Positions 36,711 to 46,426 of a DNA stretch of 64,000 nt are shown here, in pieces (within the stretch, counting starts at the first letter, position 1; each line of letters opens with the position of its first letter). The stretch covers positions 1,302,001 to 1,366,000 of the forward strand of contig NZ_PIPX01000001.1 in NCBI RefSeq assembly GCF_003987225.1, in the 5' to 3' direction. The stretch is from Pseudidiomarina homiensis (GTDB lineage Bacteria > Pseudomonadota > Gammaproteobacteria > Enterobacterales > Alteromonadaceae). A model generated the notes under the pieces. It was not told the DNA's origin and did no database searches. It was given only the letters and a program-made list of their open reading frames with translations. A program made the position numbers and the translations under genes.

Positions 36711-37547
36711 CTAAAGCCAGCCTGCGATCGTCAAAATCGCTAACAAAACAATAAAGAACAACAAGTTACGCTTCAGCAGCGCGACAGTGGTCAGAGCAGT
36801 TGAAGTCACATCATCCTCATGTTTCGGTGCCAAATCTTCCGCCGCGTCAGCCACCTTCGCCAGCGCCACAAAGTTATTCTGCGGCGTATTGCCCACCGAA
36901 CTCAGCCACACCGGCAGCGCCTTGCCAAAATTGCCCACCATCAAAAAGCCAAAGCTCATCAGTCGCGTCGGCAACCAATGCAAAATCAACTGCAACTGCG
37001 TCCACGCCTTATTCCGCGGATGCTTCATGTCCCGTAACGTGGCGTACACCAGCGCCCCAAACACGCCAAACAGCACATAATAAAGCAGCGTGGCAAAATA
37101 AAAGCGCAAGTGAATCCACAGCAACAACTCATGCACGGGTGCTGCCTCATGTCGCCCAGCCGCACGCCGCAATTGCCGCAGCTGTTCCGCACACGCACCC
37201 GTATCGCCCTCATGGGCCGCCGCCAGATAAGCTTTATAAGCCTGTCGCGCCGCGCCACATTGCATGGTCGCCAACAATGCCAGCACACCCACCACAAACG
37301 ACAGCAAAAACGAATCCAGCAATGCCACCACAAAACTAATGATCAAGGCCGGCAATACCGCCCATACCACTTCACCGAGCAAGTGCTGTCGCCACTGGCT
37401 AATCTTCTCTTGGCTGTCGCCACCCATTTGCGTTTGTTTGGTTTGCCATTGTTGCCAACGCAACACAATGCGTCGCCAATGCAAGTTGCGACTCAAAGTC
37501 ACCGAACGTTCTAACGAGTAGGCCAACAAAATCGCCAATAATTGCAT
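36711..37547 (-). CDS. ampE: AmpE, inner-membrane regulatory protein
   Basis: Polytopic membrane protein encoded with AmpD; its role in the beta-lactamase/peptidoglycan recycling pathway is not well defined. It has 278 residues. The start MQLLAILLAYSLERSV and the paired hydrophobic segments (ALIISFVVALLDSFLLSFVVG, FYFATLLYYVLFGVFGALVYA, and a C-terminal FFIVLLAILTIAGWL) follow the family. It lies 10 bp after ampD. A short, variable hydrophilic stretch around residues 140-150 (GRHEAAPVHELLLW) keeps the conserved region. Confidence 0.88.
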   Translation of the reverse strand: MQLLAILLAYSLERSVTLSRNLHWRRIVLRWQQWQTKQTQMGGDSQEKISQWRQHLLGEVVWAVLPALIISFVVALLDSFLLSFVVGVLALLATMQCGAARQAYKAYLAAAHEGDTGACAEQLRQLRRAAGRHEAAPVHELLLWIHLRFYFATLLYYVLFGVFGALVYATLRDMKHPRNKAWTQLQLILHWLPTRLMSFGFLMVGNFGKALPVWLSSVGNTPQNNFVALAKVADAAEDLAPKHEDDVTSTALTTVALLKRNLLFFIVLLAILTIAGWL

Positions 37548-37557
37548 GAATGTGTCC

Positions 37558-38109
37558 TCAAAGTTCCTGTGCTAACAGCGAACGAAAATGGTCCCAGTCA
37601 AAGGCTGGACCCGGATCAGTTTTGCGCACCGGCGCAATATGTTGATGCCCAACAATACGCTGTGGCGTCAACGCGGGGTACTCACGCACCGCCGCTGCAG
37701 CAAGCCGCGCAAGTTGTTGATACTGTTCTTTAGTGTAGGGGTCGGTATCCGTTCCCTCAAGTTCAATGCCGATGGCAAAGTCATTACAGCGCCGCCGTCC
37801 GCAATAGTGCGAGACACCTGCATGCCAGGCCCGTTTATCAAACGGCACGTACTGCACAATTCGGCCATTGCGATGAATTACGCAATGGGCCGACACCCGC
37901 AGCCCCGCCAGCACATCAAAGGTCGGATGCGCCTTCGTATCAAGCGTCCCCATAAATAGTTGATCAATATACGGCTGACCAAACTCCCCTGCGGGTAAGC
38001 TAATGCCATGCACAACCAGTACACTAATGTCCTGCGGATCAGGCCGCTCATCATGATGCGGCGACAACTTTTGCGTAGCTTCGTTAAGCTTGCCTGCGGT
38101 GATATCCAC
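37558..38109 (-). CDS. ampD: 1,6-anhydro-N-acetylmuramyl-L-alanine amidase AmpD
   Basis: Cytoplasmic zinc amidase of muropeptide recycling, 183 residues, no signal peptide. The zinc ligands are in VVHGISLPAGEF, VGHQHIAPVRKTDPG and the final Asp of KTDPGPAFDW. WHAGVSHYCGRRRCNDFAIG is the typical AmpD substrate loop. It is divergent from nadC and followed by ampE. Confidence 0.96.
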   Translation of the reverse strand: MDITAGKLNEATQKLSPHHDERPDPQDISVLVVHGISLPAGEFGQPYIDQLFMGTLDTKAHPTFDVLAGLRVSAHCVIHRNGRIVQYVPFDKRAWHAGVSHYCGRRRCNDFAIGIELEGTDTDPYTKEQYQQLARLAAAAVREYPALTPQRIVGHQHIAPVRKTDPGPAFDWDHFRSLLAQEL

Positions 38110-38213
38110 GCGCCATTCCTCTTTATACTATGGTTAACCGATGCAGAAATGCCTTCGCAACATTGTCACCCCCAACGCCAGCCATTACAATACACAGAAC
38201 ATTGGACCACTAA

Positions 38214-39095
<882 letters not shown>

Positions 39096-39098
39096 GTA

Positions 39099-39126
39099 TT
39101 GACGAAACCCTTACATCTGCTATGTT
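39099..39126 (+). promoter_or_regulatory. Candidate sigma70 promoter of pilA
   Basis: -35 TTGACG (39099-39104), 16-bp spacer, -10 TATGTT (39121-39126), placing the start near 39133 and leaving a ~350-nt leader that holds the riboswitch. Confidence 0.5.
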
Positions 39127-39184
39127 TAATTTGCAGTGCGCAAACCGCAGGCGTGGTCTATGCTGCGTTTGGGGAGTGCCAGGC

Positions 39185-39315
39185 AGTGCTTTAAAAGGCA
39201 AAGCCACCGAGAGGTGGTGACGCAAAACCTCCGGTCCAACCCAGAGTCTTTTACAGCTATACAACTTTATCACTGTAAAGATGCTGGCGGATAGCGGGGA
39301 TGCAGGCTAAAGTCT
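39185..39315 (+). ncRNA. c-di-GMP-I (GEMM) riboswitch upstream of pilA
   Basis: The order of conserved GEMM-I elements is present: GGCAAAG (39197-39203), a P2 hairpin CCACC-GAGA-GGTGG (39204-39217) with a GNRA loop, then TGACGCAAAACCTCCGG (39218-39234), a variable P3 stem TCTTTTACAG/CTGTAAAGA, and ATAGCGGGG (39291-39299). Flanking CTTTA/TAAAG can close P1. The base equivalent to G20 of Vc2 (39198) is G, favouring c-di-GMP over cGAMP. It is in the leader of the type IV pilin gene. The rest of the gap (39316-39479) holds the presumed expression platform; I could not identify a clear terminator or sequestering helix there. Confidence 0.88.
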
Positions 39316-39479
39316 GGTGGATGGCGTGGCTTTTCGGCTTTACACACGGTCGCAAGCGCAACCACAGTCTTTCGGCTAGTGCAGAGTAATTGTTGTGTTG
39401 GTGTGACAACCAACAAAGGATTGCCACACCCTACAACAATAATAATGGAACTACTTACGTTACTTTCGGGAGATTTGAC

Positions 39480-40004
39480 ATGAAAGCGCAAATTCAAAAA
39501 GGTTTTACCTTAATCGAATTGATGATCGTTGTTGCGATCATCGGCATCTTGGCGGCCGTCGCCATTCCACTTTACTCGGATTATACGCAGCGTGCTAAGG
39601 CTAGTACTGGTATTTCTGCTTTGGCTTCGTACAAGAGCGCGATCTCTATCTGTTATCAGCGTGAAGGTGACATGACTGAATGTGACCAGAATACCAATGG
39701 AATTCCAGACACCATCGCTGGAACAGTTGCTGCTCCAGCAGCCGACGCTCCAAACGGTATTATTAGCGTAACCGTAGCTGATGGTGTTATTTCAGCAACT
39801 CTGGATGCGACACCAAACCCTGATTCTCCAGCAACCGGTGACCGTATAAGTATTAAACTTGTACCGACAGCCGGCGGAGGAAGTAATATTGCATGGAAAA
39901 TCGCGTGCGACGACTTTGGGGATGATAGCCGCGTAGATGGTTGTGAAGGTGCTCTCACTGCTTTTGATGCGGACGCGATCGGTTACACAGCTCCTTCAGC
40001 GTAA
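39480..40004 (+). CDS. pilA: Type IV major pilin (PilA)
   Basis: Pilus subunit of 174 residues as prepilin. The start at 39480 ([20 protein letters not shown]) follows CGGGAG. The prepilin peptidase site is G|FTLIE with the conserved Glu5, followed by the N-terminal hydrophobic helix. The globular part has four cysteines, including a C-terminal pair (IACDD ... VDGCEG) that probably forms the D-loop disulfide. It is preceded by a c-di-GMP riboswitch and followed by a hairpin terminator, consistent with high, separately controlled expression relative to pilBCD. Confidence 0.96.
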   Translation: MKAQIQKGFTLIELMIVVAIIGILAAVAIPLYSDYTQRAKASTGISALASYKSAISICYQREGDMTECDQNTNGIPDTIAGTVAAPAADAPNGIISVTVADGVISATLDATPNPDSPATGDRISIKLVPTAGGGSNIAWKIACDDFGDDSRVDGCEGALTAFDADAIGYTAPSA

Positions 40005-40051
40005 CGCCTATATATACTTGATAAACAAATTTTATGTTTAGTACTTTTTAA

Positions 40052-40090
40052 TGAAAGGGAAGGTAGCTACCTACCTTCTCTTTCATTTTA
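40052..40090 (+). terminator. Hairpin terminator between pilA and pilB
   Basis: GAAAGGGAAGGTAG (40053-40066) pairs with CTACCTTCTCTTTC (40071-40084), followed by ATTTTATCT. Probably a partial terminator that raises pilin over assembly proteins. Confidence 0.8.
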
Positions 40091-40110
40091 TCTATTAGTG
40101 AATATAGCCA

Positions 40111-41808
40111 ATGCTACACCACTCCCTTGCGGCGCTGTTGCTGCGTGACAGACGGATTCCTGAAGCGCAACTGAAAAGTTGTAGCGAGTACGCATGGGAA
40201 ACGAAACTGCCCTTTACTACTGTTCTACTGGAACGCAAACTCATTCCCCCGAGCGACTTGGCCGCGTTTTGTTATAACGAGTCCAACTCACCTTGGTTGG
40301 ATCTTGATAGCTTTAATGCCGACCAGATTCCTCCACAATTTATTAATGAGCGTTTGATTCGCAAAAACCACGCGGTGCCCTTGTACCAGCGCGGTAATGT
40401 GCTTTATATCGCGGTGTCGGACCCGACCCGTATTGAAACCCTCGACGAATTCCAGTTCCGCACGCGCTTACAAGCCGAAGCGGTGTTGGTTGAAGAAGAC
40501 AAGCTGCAAAAGCTCATTGACAAACTGCTGGAAAACGAAAGCTCCATGCTCGGTGTCACCGAACAGGATGAGCAAGAACTGCGCGAGATCGATGCCGACG
40601 GCGAGATCCGCGAAGAGCACGGCGCCGTCAACGTTGATGGCAAGAACGATGCACCAATTGTTATCTACATCAACAAAATGCTGCTCGACGCGATTAAGCG
40701 AGGCGCGTCGGATTTGCACTTTGAACCTTACGAGGGCGAATACCGCATTCGTTTTCGTATTGACGGCGTGTTGCACGAAATTGCCCGCCCGCCGTTTGCG
40801 CTCTCGGCACGTATTGCCGCGCGTTTAAAAGTGATGTCGCAGCTCGATATTGCCGAGCGTCGCTTGCCGCAAGATGGCCGGATTAAGCTGCGCTTGTCGA
40901 AAAACAAAGCCATTGATTTTCGTGTGAGTACCTTGCCGACCATGTATGGCGAGAAAATTGTACTGCGGATTCTCGACTCTGCCGCAGCAATGATGGGCAT
41001 TGAATCCTTGGGTTATGAACCCGAACAACAAAAGCTTTATGAAGACGCGCTAAAACGCCCGCAAGGCATGATTCTGGTGACGGGGCCCACAGGGTCGGGT
41101 AAAACCGTCTCCTTGTATACTGGCTTGAATATTCTGAATACCAATGAGGTGAATATCTCCACCGCCGAAGACCCGGTCGAGATTAACCTGCATGGTATTA
41201 ACCAAGTGCAAATTAACGTTAAAGCTGGGCTGACTTTCGCTGATGCGCTGCGCTCGTTTTTGCGGCAAGACCCCGACATTGTCATGGTCGGTGAGATCCG
41301 TGACCTCGAAACCGCAGAAATTGCCATTAAAGCGGCACAAACCGGTCACTTGGTGCTCTCGACCCTGCACACCAATTCAGCGGCCGAGACCTTAACCCGT
41401 TTGATGAACATGGGCGTGCCGTCGTACAACATTGCCAGCTCAATTACCTTGATTATCGCGCAGCGCTTGGCACGACGTTTGTGCAACGAGTGCAAAGAAC
41501 CGGAAGACATTCCCAAAGAAGAGCTACTACGCCAAGGTTTCACAGAAGAACAACTCCCCCATTTGAACCTGCAAAAGGCGGTCGGTTGTGACCAATGCAC
41601 GGGCGGCTTTAAAGGTCGTACAGGGGTATACGAAGTTATGCCCGTGACAGAAGCCATTCAAGAACTTATTATGTCTGATGCAGGTTCGTTGCAAATTGGC
41701 CGCCAAGCGCGTAAAGAAGGCTATAATTCATTGCGACAGTCGGCGCTACGTAAAGTCGCCGATGGCACCATTAGCTTGGCGGAGGCGAACCGCGTCACTA
41801 ACAACTAA
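40111..41808 (+). CDS. pilB: Type IV pilus extension ATPase PilB
   Basis: Hexameric motor for pilus assembly, 565 residues. An N-terminal MshEN-like/GSPII_E_N region (about 1-150) precedes the ATPase core: Walker A GPTGSGKT, Asp box, Walker B VMVGEIRD and His box [13 protein letters not shown] tetracysteine zinc motif (CNEC ... CDQC) lies near residues 465-500. It is followed 11 bp later by pilC. Confidence 0.97.
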   Translation: MLHHSLAALLLRDRRIPEAQLKSCSEYAWETKLPFTTVLLERKLIPPSDLAAFCYNESNSPWLDLDSFNADQIPPQFINERLIRKNHAVPLYQRGNVLYIAVSDPTRIETLDEFQFRTRLQAEAVLVEEDKLQKLIDKLLENESSMLGVTEQDEQELREIDADGEIREEHGAVNVDGKNDAPIVIYINKMLLDAIKRGASDLHFEPYEGEYRIRFRIDGVLHEIARPPFALSARIAARLKVMSQLDIAERRLPQDGRIKLRLSKNKAIDFRVSTLPTMYGEKIVLRILDSAAAMMGIESLGYEPEQQKLYEDALKRPQGMILVTGPTGSGKTVSLYTGLNILNTNEVNISTAEDPVEINLHGINQVQINVKAGLTFADALRSFLRQDPDIVMVGEIRDLETAEIAIKAAQTGHLVLSTLHTNSAAETLTRLMNMGVPSYNIASSITLIIAQRLARRLCNECKEPEDIPKEELLRQGFTEEQLPHLNLQKAVGCDQCTGGFKGRTGVYEVMPVTEAIQELIMSDAGSLQIGRQARKEGYNSLRQSALRKVADGTISLAEANRVTNN

Positions 41809-41819
41809 GGCTTGGCTCT

Positions 41820-43055
41820 ATGGCTACTGCAGCAAAAAAATCAAAAAAAATTGAAGACTTCAGTGAGTTTCAATGGCAAGGCCTGAACCGGCGTGGCCAG
41901 AAAGTGAAAGGCATTATGCGCGGCGACAATGAAAAAGAGGTCCGCGCCAAACTTCGCGACCAAGGCATTAATCCACGCTCCGTCAAAAAGAAAGCCAAGC
42001 CGCTGTTTGGCAATAAGAAAATTAAAGGCGCCGATATCGCGCTGTTTACCCGCCAAATTGCCACCATGCTTGAAGCCGGTGTGCCTTTGTTGCAGGGCCT
42101 CGAAATGGTCGCCAAAGGTACCGACCATGTACGGGTTCGTAATCTCATGTTAACCATTGCCGATGACGTCGGCGGTGGTTCACCCTTAGCCGCATCGTTA
42201 CGCAAGCACCCTGAAGTTTTTGACCCCCTGTATTGCGATTTAGTGGATTCCGGCGAACAATCCGGCTCCCTTGAAGCGATTTACGATCGTATCGCTACCT
42301 ATCGCGAAAAGTCCGAAGCGCTAAAAGCAAAGATCAAAAAAGCCTTGGTCTACCCTGCTGCGGTTATCGTGGTAGCGATTATCGTGACCATGATCTTATT
42401 GGTGTACGTGGTGCCGCAGTTTGAAAGCGTGTTTAATGACTTCGGCGCCGAACTACCAGCCATGACCCAGTTTGTGGTCAACCTCTCAGAAGTCGTGCAA
42501 GCCTATGCACTCTATATTGTCGTTGGTTTTATTATTGGTGCGTTCTTGTTCGGCCGCGCCATGGTGAAAAGCGAGAAATTCCGCGACAAGGTACAAGCCT
42601 ACTCGTTGAAAATCCCCGTCGTCGGCATGATTTTGCACAAAGCCGCGGTGGCACGTTTTGCGCGGACCTTGTCGACCACTTTCGCTGCCGGTGTACCGCT
42701 GATTAATGCTTTAGAATCCGCCGCAGGCGCCTCAGGTAACTCGGTCTACCGCGATGCGATTTTCCGCATTCAAAGTGACGTCACCTCGGGGATGCAAATG
42801 CACACCGCAATGGTCAACGCTGATGTGTTCCCCACCATGGCCAACCAAATGGTCTACATTGGTGAAGAATCAGGTTCACTGGATGACATGCTCGCCAAAG
42901 TAGCCGACGTTTACGAACGTGAAGTCGACGACCTCGTCGACAACCTGACCGCGCTCTTGGAGCCCATGATCATGGTGGTCATTGGTGTGCTGGTTGGTGG
43001 CTTGATTGTCGCCATGTACCTACCGATCTTCAACCTCGGCGCAGTGGTGGGTTAA
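41820..43055 (+). CDS. pilC: Type IV pilus inner-membrane platform PilC
   Basis: Platform protein of 411 residues with two GspF-type domains (about 75-200 and 280-405), each ending in hydrophobic segments. FTRQIATMLEAGVPLLQGLE and FARTLSTTFAAGVPLINALE are the paired signatures. An N-terminal basic region precedes it. Its stop overlaps the pilD start (TAATG), indicating translational coupling. Confidence 0.97.
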   Translation: MATAAKKSKKIEDFSEFQWQGLNRRGQKVKGIMRGDNEKEVRAKLRDQGINPRSVKKKAKPLFGNKKIKGADIALFTRQIATMLEAGVPLLQGLEMVAKGTDHVRVRNLMLTIADDVGGGSPLAASLRKHPEVFDPLYCDLVDSGEQSGSLEAIYDRIATYREKSEALKAKIKKALVYPAAVIVVAIIVTMILLVYVVPQFESVFNDFGAELPAMTQFVVNLSEVVQAYALYIVVGFIIGAFLFGRAMVKSEKFRDKVQAYSLKIPVVGMILHKAAVARFARTLSTTFAAGVPLINALESAAGASGNSVYRDAIFRIQSDVTSGMQMHTAMVNADVFPTMANQMVYIGEESGSLDDMLAKVADVYEREVDDLVDNLTALLEPMIMVVIGVLVGGLIVAMYLPIFNLGAVVG

Positions 43056-43936
43056 TGCCAGAACAATTTGCAGAACTGTACTCGTTTTACCCGGCATACA
43101 GCGGGATTACTTTGACCTTTGGTTTGGTTCTTGGCTTGGTGGTTGGCAGCTTCTTAAACGTGGTAATTGGCCGCTTGCCGGTGATGATGCAGCGCCAATG
43201 GCAACGTGAATGCGCCGCAGTGAATGAGCAACCTGAGCCGCAGCATGAAACCTTCAACATCTCGACACCGGGCTCGCACTGCCCCAAGTGCAAGCATCCA
43301 ATCAAATGGTATGACAATATTCCGGTTATTAGCTGGTTAGTGCTACGGGCCAAATGCCGGCACTGTAAAGCGCCGATTTCGCTGCGCTATCCGGCCATTG
43401 AAATCCTCACTGGCGTTACCTTCGCGAGTCTCGCTTGGTTCTTCGGTGCCGGTTGGCCGACACTGTCTTACATGATTTTTGCCGCCTTGCTGATCGTCAT
43501 GTTCTTTATTGACTATGACCATATGCTGCTGCCTGATCAGCTCACGTACTTTACCTTATGGCTGGGACTCTTTGTCGCTTGGCTCGGTGGTCCGGTGTTG
43601 CTGCAAGATGCCGTGATTGGCGCCATTGCTGGGTATTTGTCGCTATGGTCAATTTATTGGGTGTTCAAGTTGCTCACCGGCAAAGAAGGCATGGGCTACG
43701 GTGACTTTAAACTGCTCGCCGCCTTTGGCGCTTGGGCGGGCTACCATATGCTGCCGGTGATTGTGCTCGCGGCCGCCTTTAGCGGCGCGGTGATTGGTAT
43801 TACCCTGCAGGTGGTGAAGCGTAAAGAGCAAGGGCAACCGATTCCGTTTGGTCCGTTTTTGATCTGTGGCGGGGTGATTGCCATGATCTGGGGCGAACAG
43901 CTGCTGAGTTGGTACTGGGGCTTGGTGCGTATCTAA
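43055..43936 (+). CDS. pilD: Prepilin peptidase/N-methyltransferase PilD
   Basis: Cleaves and methylates prepilins and pseudopilins, 293 residues. The cytoplasmic zinc motif has CPKCKHPI and CRHCKAPIS. The catalytic aspartates are in FFIDYDHMLLPDQ and GMGYGDFKLL. Eight hydrophobic segments are apparent. It overlaps pilC upstream and coaE downstream by one base each. Confidence 0.97.
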   Translation: MPEQFAELYSFYPAYSGITLTFGLVLGLVVGSFLNVVIGRLPVMMQRQWQRECAAVNEQPEPQHETFNISTPGSHCPKCKHPIKWYDNIPVISWLVLRAKCRHCKAPISLRYPAIEILTGVTFASLAWFFGAGWPTLSYMIFAALLIVMFFIDYDHMLLPDQLTYFTLWLGLFVAWLGGPVLLQDAVIGAIAGYLSLWSIYWVFKLLTGKEGMGYGDFKLLAAFGAWAGYHMLPVIVLAAAFSGAVIGITLQVVKRKEQGQPIPFGPFLICGGVIAMIWGEQLLSWYWGLVRI

Positions 43937-44583
43937 TGTGGGTGCTCGGTGTTACCGGTGGTATCGGCTCGGGTAAAACAACGGTAACCAATCTCTTTGC
44001 CGCTCATGGCATTGACGTCGTTGACGCTGACGTGATTGCCCGTCACATTCTTGATCAAGGCACACCTGCCCTTGCGGCTGTAACTGAGCGCTACGGTACA
44101 GAGGCTTTGCAGGCCGACGGTTCGCTGAACCGCGCTTGGTTGCGGGAAAAAATTTTCCAACAGCCAGACGAAAAAGACTGGCTCAATGCCCTTACCCATC
44201 CACTGATTCGTGAGCAACTGCTTGCCGCTTTGCAGAACGCCAGCTCGCCTTATGTGATTCTATCGGCGCCGTTGCTGGTCGAGAATAACCTTACGCGCTA
44301 TTGTGATCGGGTGCTGGTGGTGGACGTGACGGAAGCCACCCAACGCCAACGCACGGCGCAGCGCGACAACGTCAGTGCCAGCCAGGTTGAGCAAATTATG
44401 CAAGCGCAGGCAAGCCGCACGCAACGACTTGCAGCCGCCGACGATATCATTAACAATGATGGCGATAAGATCTTACTCGCCCCGCAAGTGGCGAAGCTGC
44501 ACACGCAGTATTTGCGTTTAGCCCAGAGCGCCGATAAGACTACAACCAAGGGCGACGAAGCCGACCAACCGTCGAAGAGTTAG
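43936..44583 (+). CDS. coaE: Dephospho-CoA kinase
   Basis: Last step of CoA synthesis. It has 215 residues from the ATG in TAATG at 43936 (MWVLGVTGGIGSGKTTV); an upstream in-frame start would lie inside pilD and add non-homologous residues. The P-loop is GGIGSGKT, and DADVIARHIL and LSAPLLVEN are conserved substrate-site stretches. The C-terminal ~15 residues are charged and variable. Confidence 0.96.
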   Translation: MWVLGVTGGIGSGKTTVTNLFAAHGIDVVDADVIARHILDQGTPALAAVTERYGTEALQADGSLNRAWLREKIFQQPDEKDWLNALTHPLIREQLLAALQNASSPYVILSAPLLVENNLTRYCDRVLVVDVTEATQRQRTAQRDNVSASQVEQIMQAQASRTQRLAAADDIINNDGDKILLAPQVAKLHTQYLRLAQSADKTTTKGDEADQPSKS

Positions 44584-44584
44584 G

Positions 44585-45433
44585 ATGAGCTACCAGTCAG
44601 ACTTGTTTCAGGGCGTTGCAACGCAGTCAGAAGCGGCTATGATAGAGCCAATGACTGATACAACTACCCTACCCAACGCCGAAAGTGCGTACACGATTGA
44701 CTATGAGTACCCGCTCCATGAGCGGGTGCGTACGTACTTGCGTCTGGAGCATTTGAAGCAATTGCTGAAGCCATCGGCGGCGGTGGATGCCAGTAACTAT
44801 GGCCGCTATTTTGATGCGCTGTTCGCGATTTTAGAGCTGTGTGAACGCAGTGATGTGCGTACCGATGTGCAGAAAGACCTCGATCGGCGTCGCGCGCAGT
44901 TGCAAGTGTGGGCGCAGCATCCCGACGTTAACCAAGCGCAAGTGCAAGCATTAGCCGAGCGGGTGCAAGGGGCGATTCAAGCGATTCAGCCGATGACTCG
45001 CATTGGTAGCCATTTGAAACAAGACCGCTTACTGAGTGTTACGCGGCAGCGTTTTGGGATGCCGGGTGGTACTTGTAATTTTGATGTGCCGCAATTGCAC
45101 TACTGGCTGCATCAGTCACAGGAACATCGTGACGCTGATTGTGAGCGTTGGTGGGGTGAGTTTAAGGTGCTGTTTGAAGGCATGGAGCTGGAGCTCGAAC
45201 TACTTCGCGGGCAATCGCAGTTTGAATGGGTGGTCGCGGAAGGTGGTTTGTTGCAAGAAAGCACTGAGCCGTTAAGCTTGCTGCGGATCCGCGTGCCGGC
45301 TGACGTCCCTGCCTACCCTGTCATCAGCGGCCATAAACAACGCTTCAGCATCCGCTTCTTGAGCACCTGCCCACAACAAGGCAAAGCCTCGTTCGCCAAC
45401 GACGTCGAATTCGAAATCGCCCTGTGCCCGTAG
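44585..45433 (+). CDS. zapD: Cell division protein ZapD, stop codon supplied by a REP
   Basis: FtsZ-bundling protein that binds the FtsZ C-terminal peptide. It has 282 codons from the ATG two bases after coaE; homology to ZapD begins only at YEYPLHERVRTYLRLEHL, so an internal ATG at 44651 (MTDTTTLPN) is also possible and would be nearer the usual ~250 residues. Conserved stretches KQDRLLSVTRQRFGMPGGTCNFDVPQ and FSIRFL are present. The TAG stop at 45431-45433 is in the GTAG head of a BIME. Confidence 0.93.
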   Translation: MSYQSDLFQGVATQSEAAMIEPMTDTTTLPNAESAYTIDYEYPLHERVRTYLRLEHLKQLLKPSAAVDASNYGRYFDALFAILELCERSDVRTDVQKDLDRRRAQLQVWAQHPDVNQAQVQALAERVQGAIQAIQPMTRIGSHLKQDRLLSVTRQRFGMPGGTCNFDVPQLHYWLHQSQEHRDADCERWWGEFKVLFEGMELELELLRGQSQFEWVVAEGGLLQESTEPLSLLRIRVPADVPAYPVISGHKQRFSIRFLSTCPQQGKASFANDVEFEIALCP

Positions 45434-45509
45434 CCCGTAGTTCTACTACGGGGAAGCTACAACCACCGCGCAATGTTCGGATTTGACCCGTGGTAGAACC
45501 ACGGGCTAC
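45430..45509. repeat. BIME 6 joining the zapD and antitoxin stop codons, type B spacer
   Basis: Cores at 45434-45452 (arm-compensated CCCGTAGTTCTACTACGGG) and, inverted, 45487-45505. The left GTAG head contains the zapD stop and the right head contains the antitoxin stop (45506-45508). The spacer is type B: AGCTACAACCACCGCGCAATG. Confidence 0.92.
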
Positions 45510-45838
45510 GCTGCATTTCCCAAAAATTGGTCGGCTGAATGAATTCCTTCACGGTTTTGACAGGCCTTAAACAAGCCAAATAATTTCTTTGCAGTTGCAT
45601 TTCCATTTGGCCCTACCATGCGCCGCAACCCAGACTCTTTCATTTGCAGTTCAGCAGCCACTTCTCCAAAAGCTTGCGTGCCGTTCAAGTAGTCACGTAA
45701 TAGTGAATTACCAACCGCAATGTCATCTTCTAAGTAGGATTCCAGCGCCTCTAGTAACAACGCTTTGCGATATTCAGGATCCTTACACAGTTCCATAACC
45801 GTATCTTTGAATTCTTTAGTTAGTGGCATGTTGGTCAC
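45506..45838 (-). CDS. HigA-like antitoxin (addiction-module antidote family)
   Basis: It has 110 residues. Its C-terminal half resembles the HigA/TIGR02684-type DNA-binding antidote: LRDYLNGTQAFGEVAAELQMKESGLRRMVGPNGNATAKKLFGLFKA. It follows the toxin gene with a 23-bp overlap, the toxin-first order of HigBA systems. The start may instead be the ATG at 45829 (MPLTKEFKD). The stop codon TAG comes from the REP head, so the last residues GNAA abut the repeat. Confidence 0.82.
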   Translation of the reverse strand: MTNMPLTKEFKDTVMELCKDPEYRKALLLEALESYLEDDIAVGNSLLRDYLNGTQAFGEVAAELQMKESGLRRMVGPNGNATAKKLFGLFKACQNREGIHSADQFLGNAA

Positions 45839-46190
45839 CTTGGTTCTTGCGAACTTTGTAATCAGTTAAGTATACTTTCGCTCGCTGAATTACTTTCTGT
45901 TGATCAGATTTTGTGCTTCCCGCAAACAAAATAATTAGGTTGTCGCCGTCAATCATGTAATAGACACGATACCCTGGTCCAAAGTTGATTCTGCGCTCAT
46001 ACAATCCGCCACTTTGTTTGATGGACTTATGATCGCCAAAGTTTCCAGTCTCCATTTGAGTGATCGCTTTGGTGATCTTTGCTTGACCTCGCACGTCTTT
46101 TAACTTTGCTAGCCAATCACTAAATGGCGCGTCGCCGTTTCGAGTCAGATACTCCTTTGCCTTGCGATTTATGACTTGGCTTGATTTCAT
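45816..46190 (-). CDS. RelE/HigB-like toxin (addiction-module killer family)
   Basis: It has 124 residues. The motif block FSDWLAKLKDVRGQAKITKAI, GNFGDHKSI, GLYERRINFGPGYRVYYMIDGDNLIILFAGSTKSDQ (in adjoining stretches) and a final IQRAK is typical of the TIGR02683-type RelE/ParE superfamily toxins, predicted mRNA interferases. AAGGA precedes the ATG. It is intact, with its own promoter and operator. The basic C-terminal tail (DYKVRKNQGDQHATN) is longer than usual. Confidence 0.85.
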   Translation of the reverse strand: MKSSQVINRKAKEYLTRNGDAPFSDWLAKLKDVRGQAKITKAITQMETGNFGDHKSIKQSGGLYERRINFGPGYRVYYMIDGDNLIILFAGSTKSDQQKVIQRAKVYLTDYKVRKNQGDQHATN

Positions 46191-46205
46191 GCAGAATCCT
46201 TTTGC

Positions 46206-46234
46206 ATTATAAAATAACGTTTATGTTATTACAA
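46206..46234 (-). promoter_or_regulatory. Promoter and operator of the toxin-antitoxin operon
   Basis: Minus strand: -35 TTGTAA (46229-46234), 17 bp, perfect -10 TATAAT (46206-46211). The palindrome AATAAC-GTTTAT-GTTATT (plus-strand 46213-46230) fills the spacer, an ideal site for autorepression by the antitoxin complex. Confidence 0.7.
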
Positions 46235-46426
46235 TATTCGGGTGGCATATAAACTATTCGAAGTATAGCGCCCTTTGCTGTAGTAGTTCTGAGGCTGATT
46301 TGAGGCACAGAAAGGGTAATGCGTTAATCCTGATGCAAAAGAGCCTTGAAGGCGCAGTTTTGCTTTACGTTTGGAGTAATGCGTCGTAAATGTCGCATCG
46401 ATAGTGACGATTTTATTTTGGGGCAC
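46235..46426. other. Intergenic stretch with no recognisable gene
   Basis: Part of the 406-bp gap between the toxin and mutT. I see no homologous protein in six frames, no tRNA and no repeat. It may be a remnant; yacG, which often follows zapD, is absent here, but nothing in this segment resembles its CxxC motif. Confidence 0.5.

Noticed and set aside
46235-46426. Possible decayed yacG or small gene between the toxin and mutT
   Set aside because: No zinc CxxC motif, no supported start and no homologous stretch in any frame; described only as an unexplained intergenic stretch.
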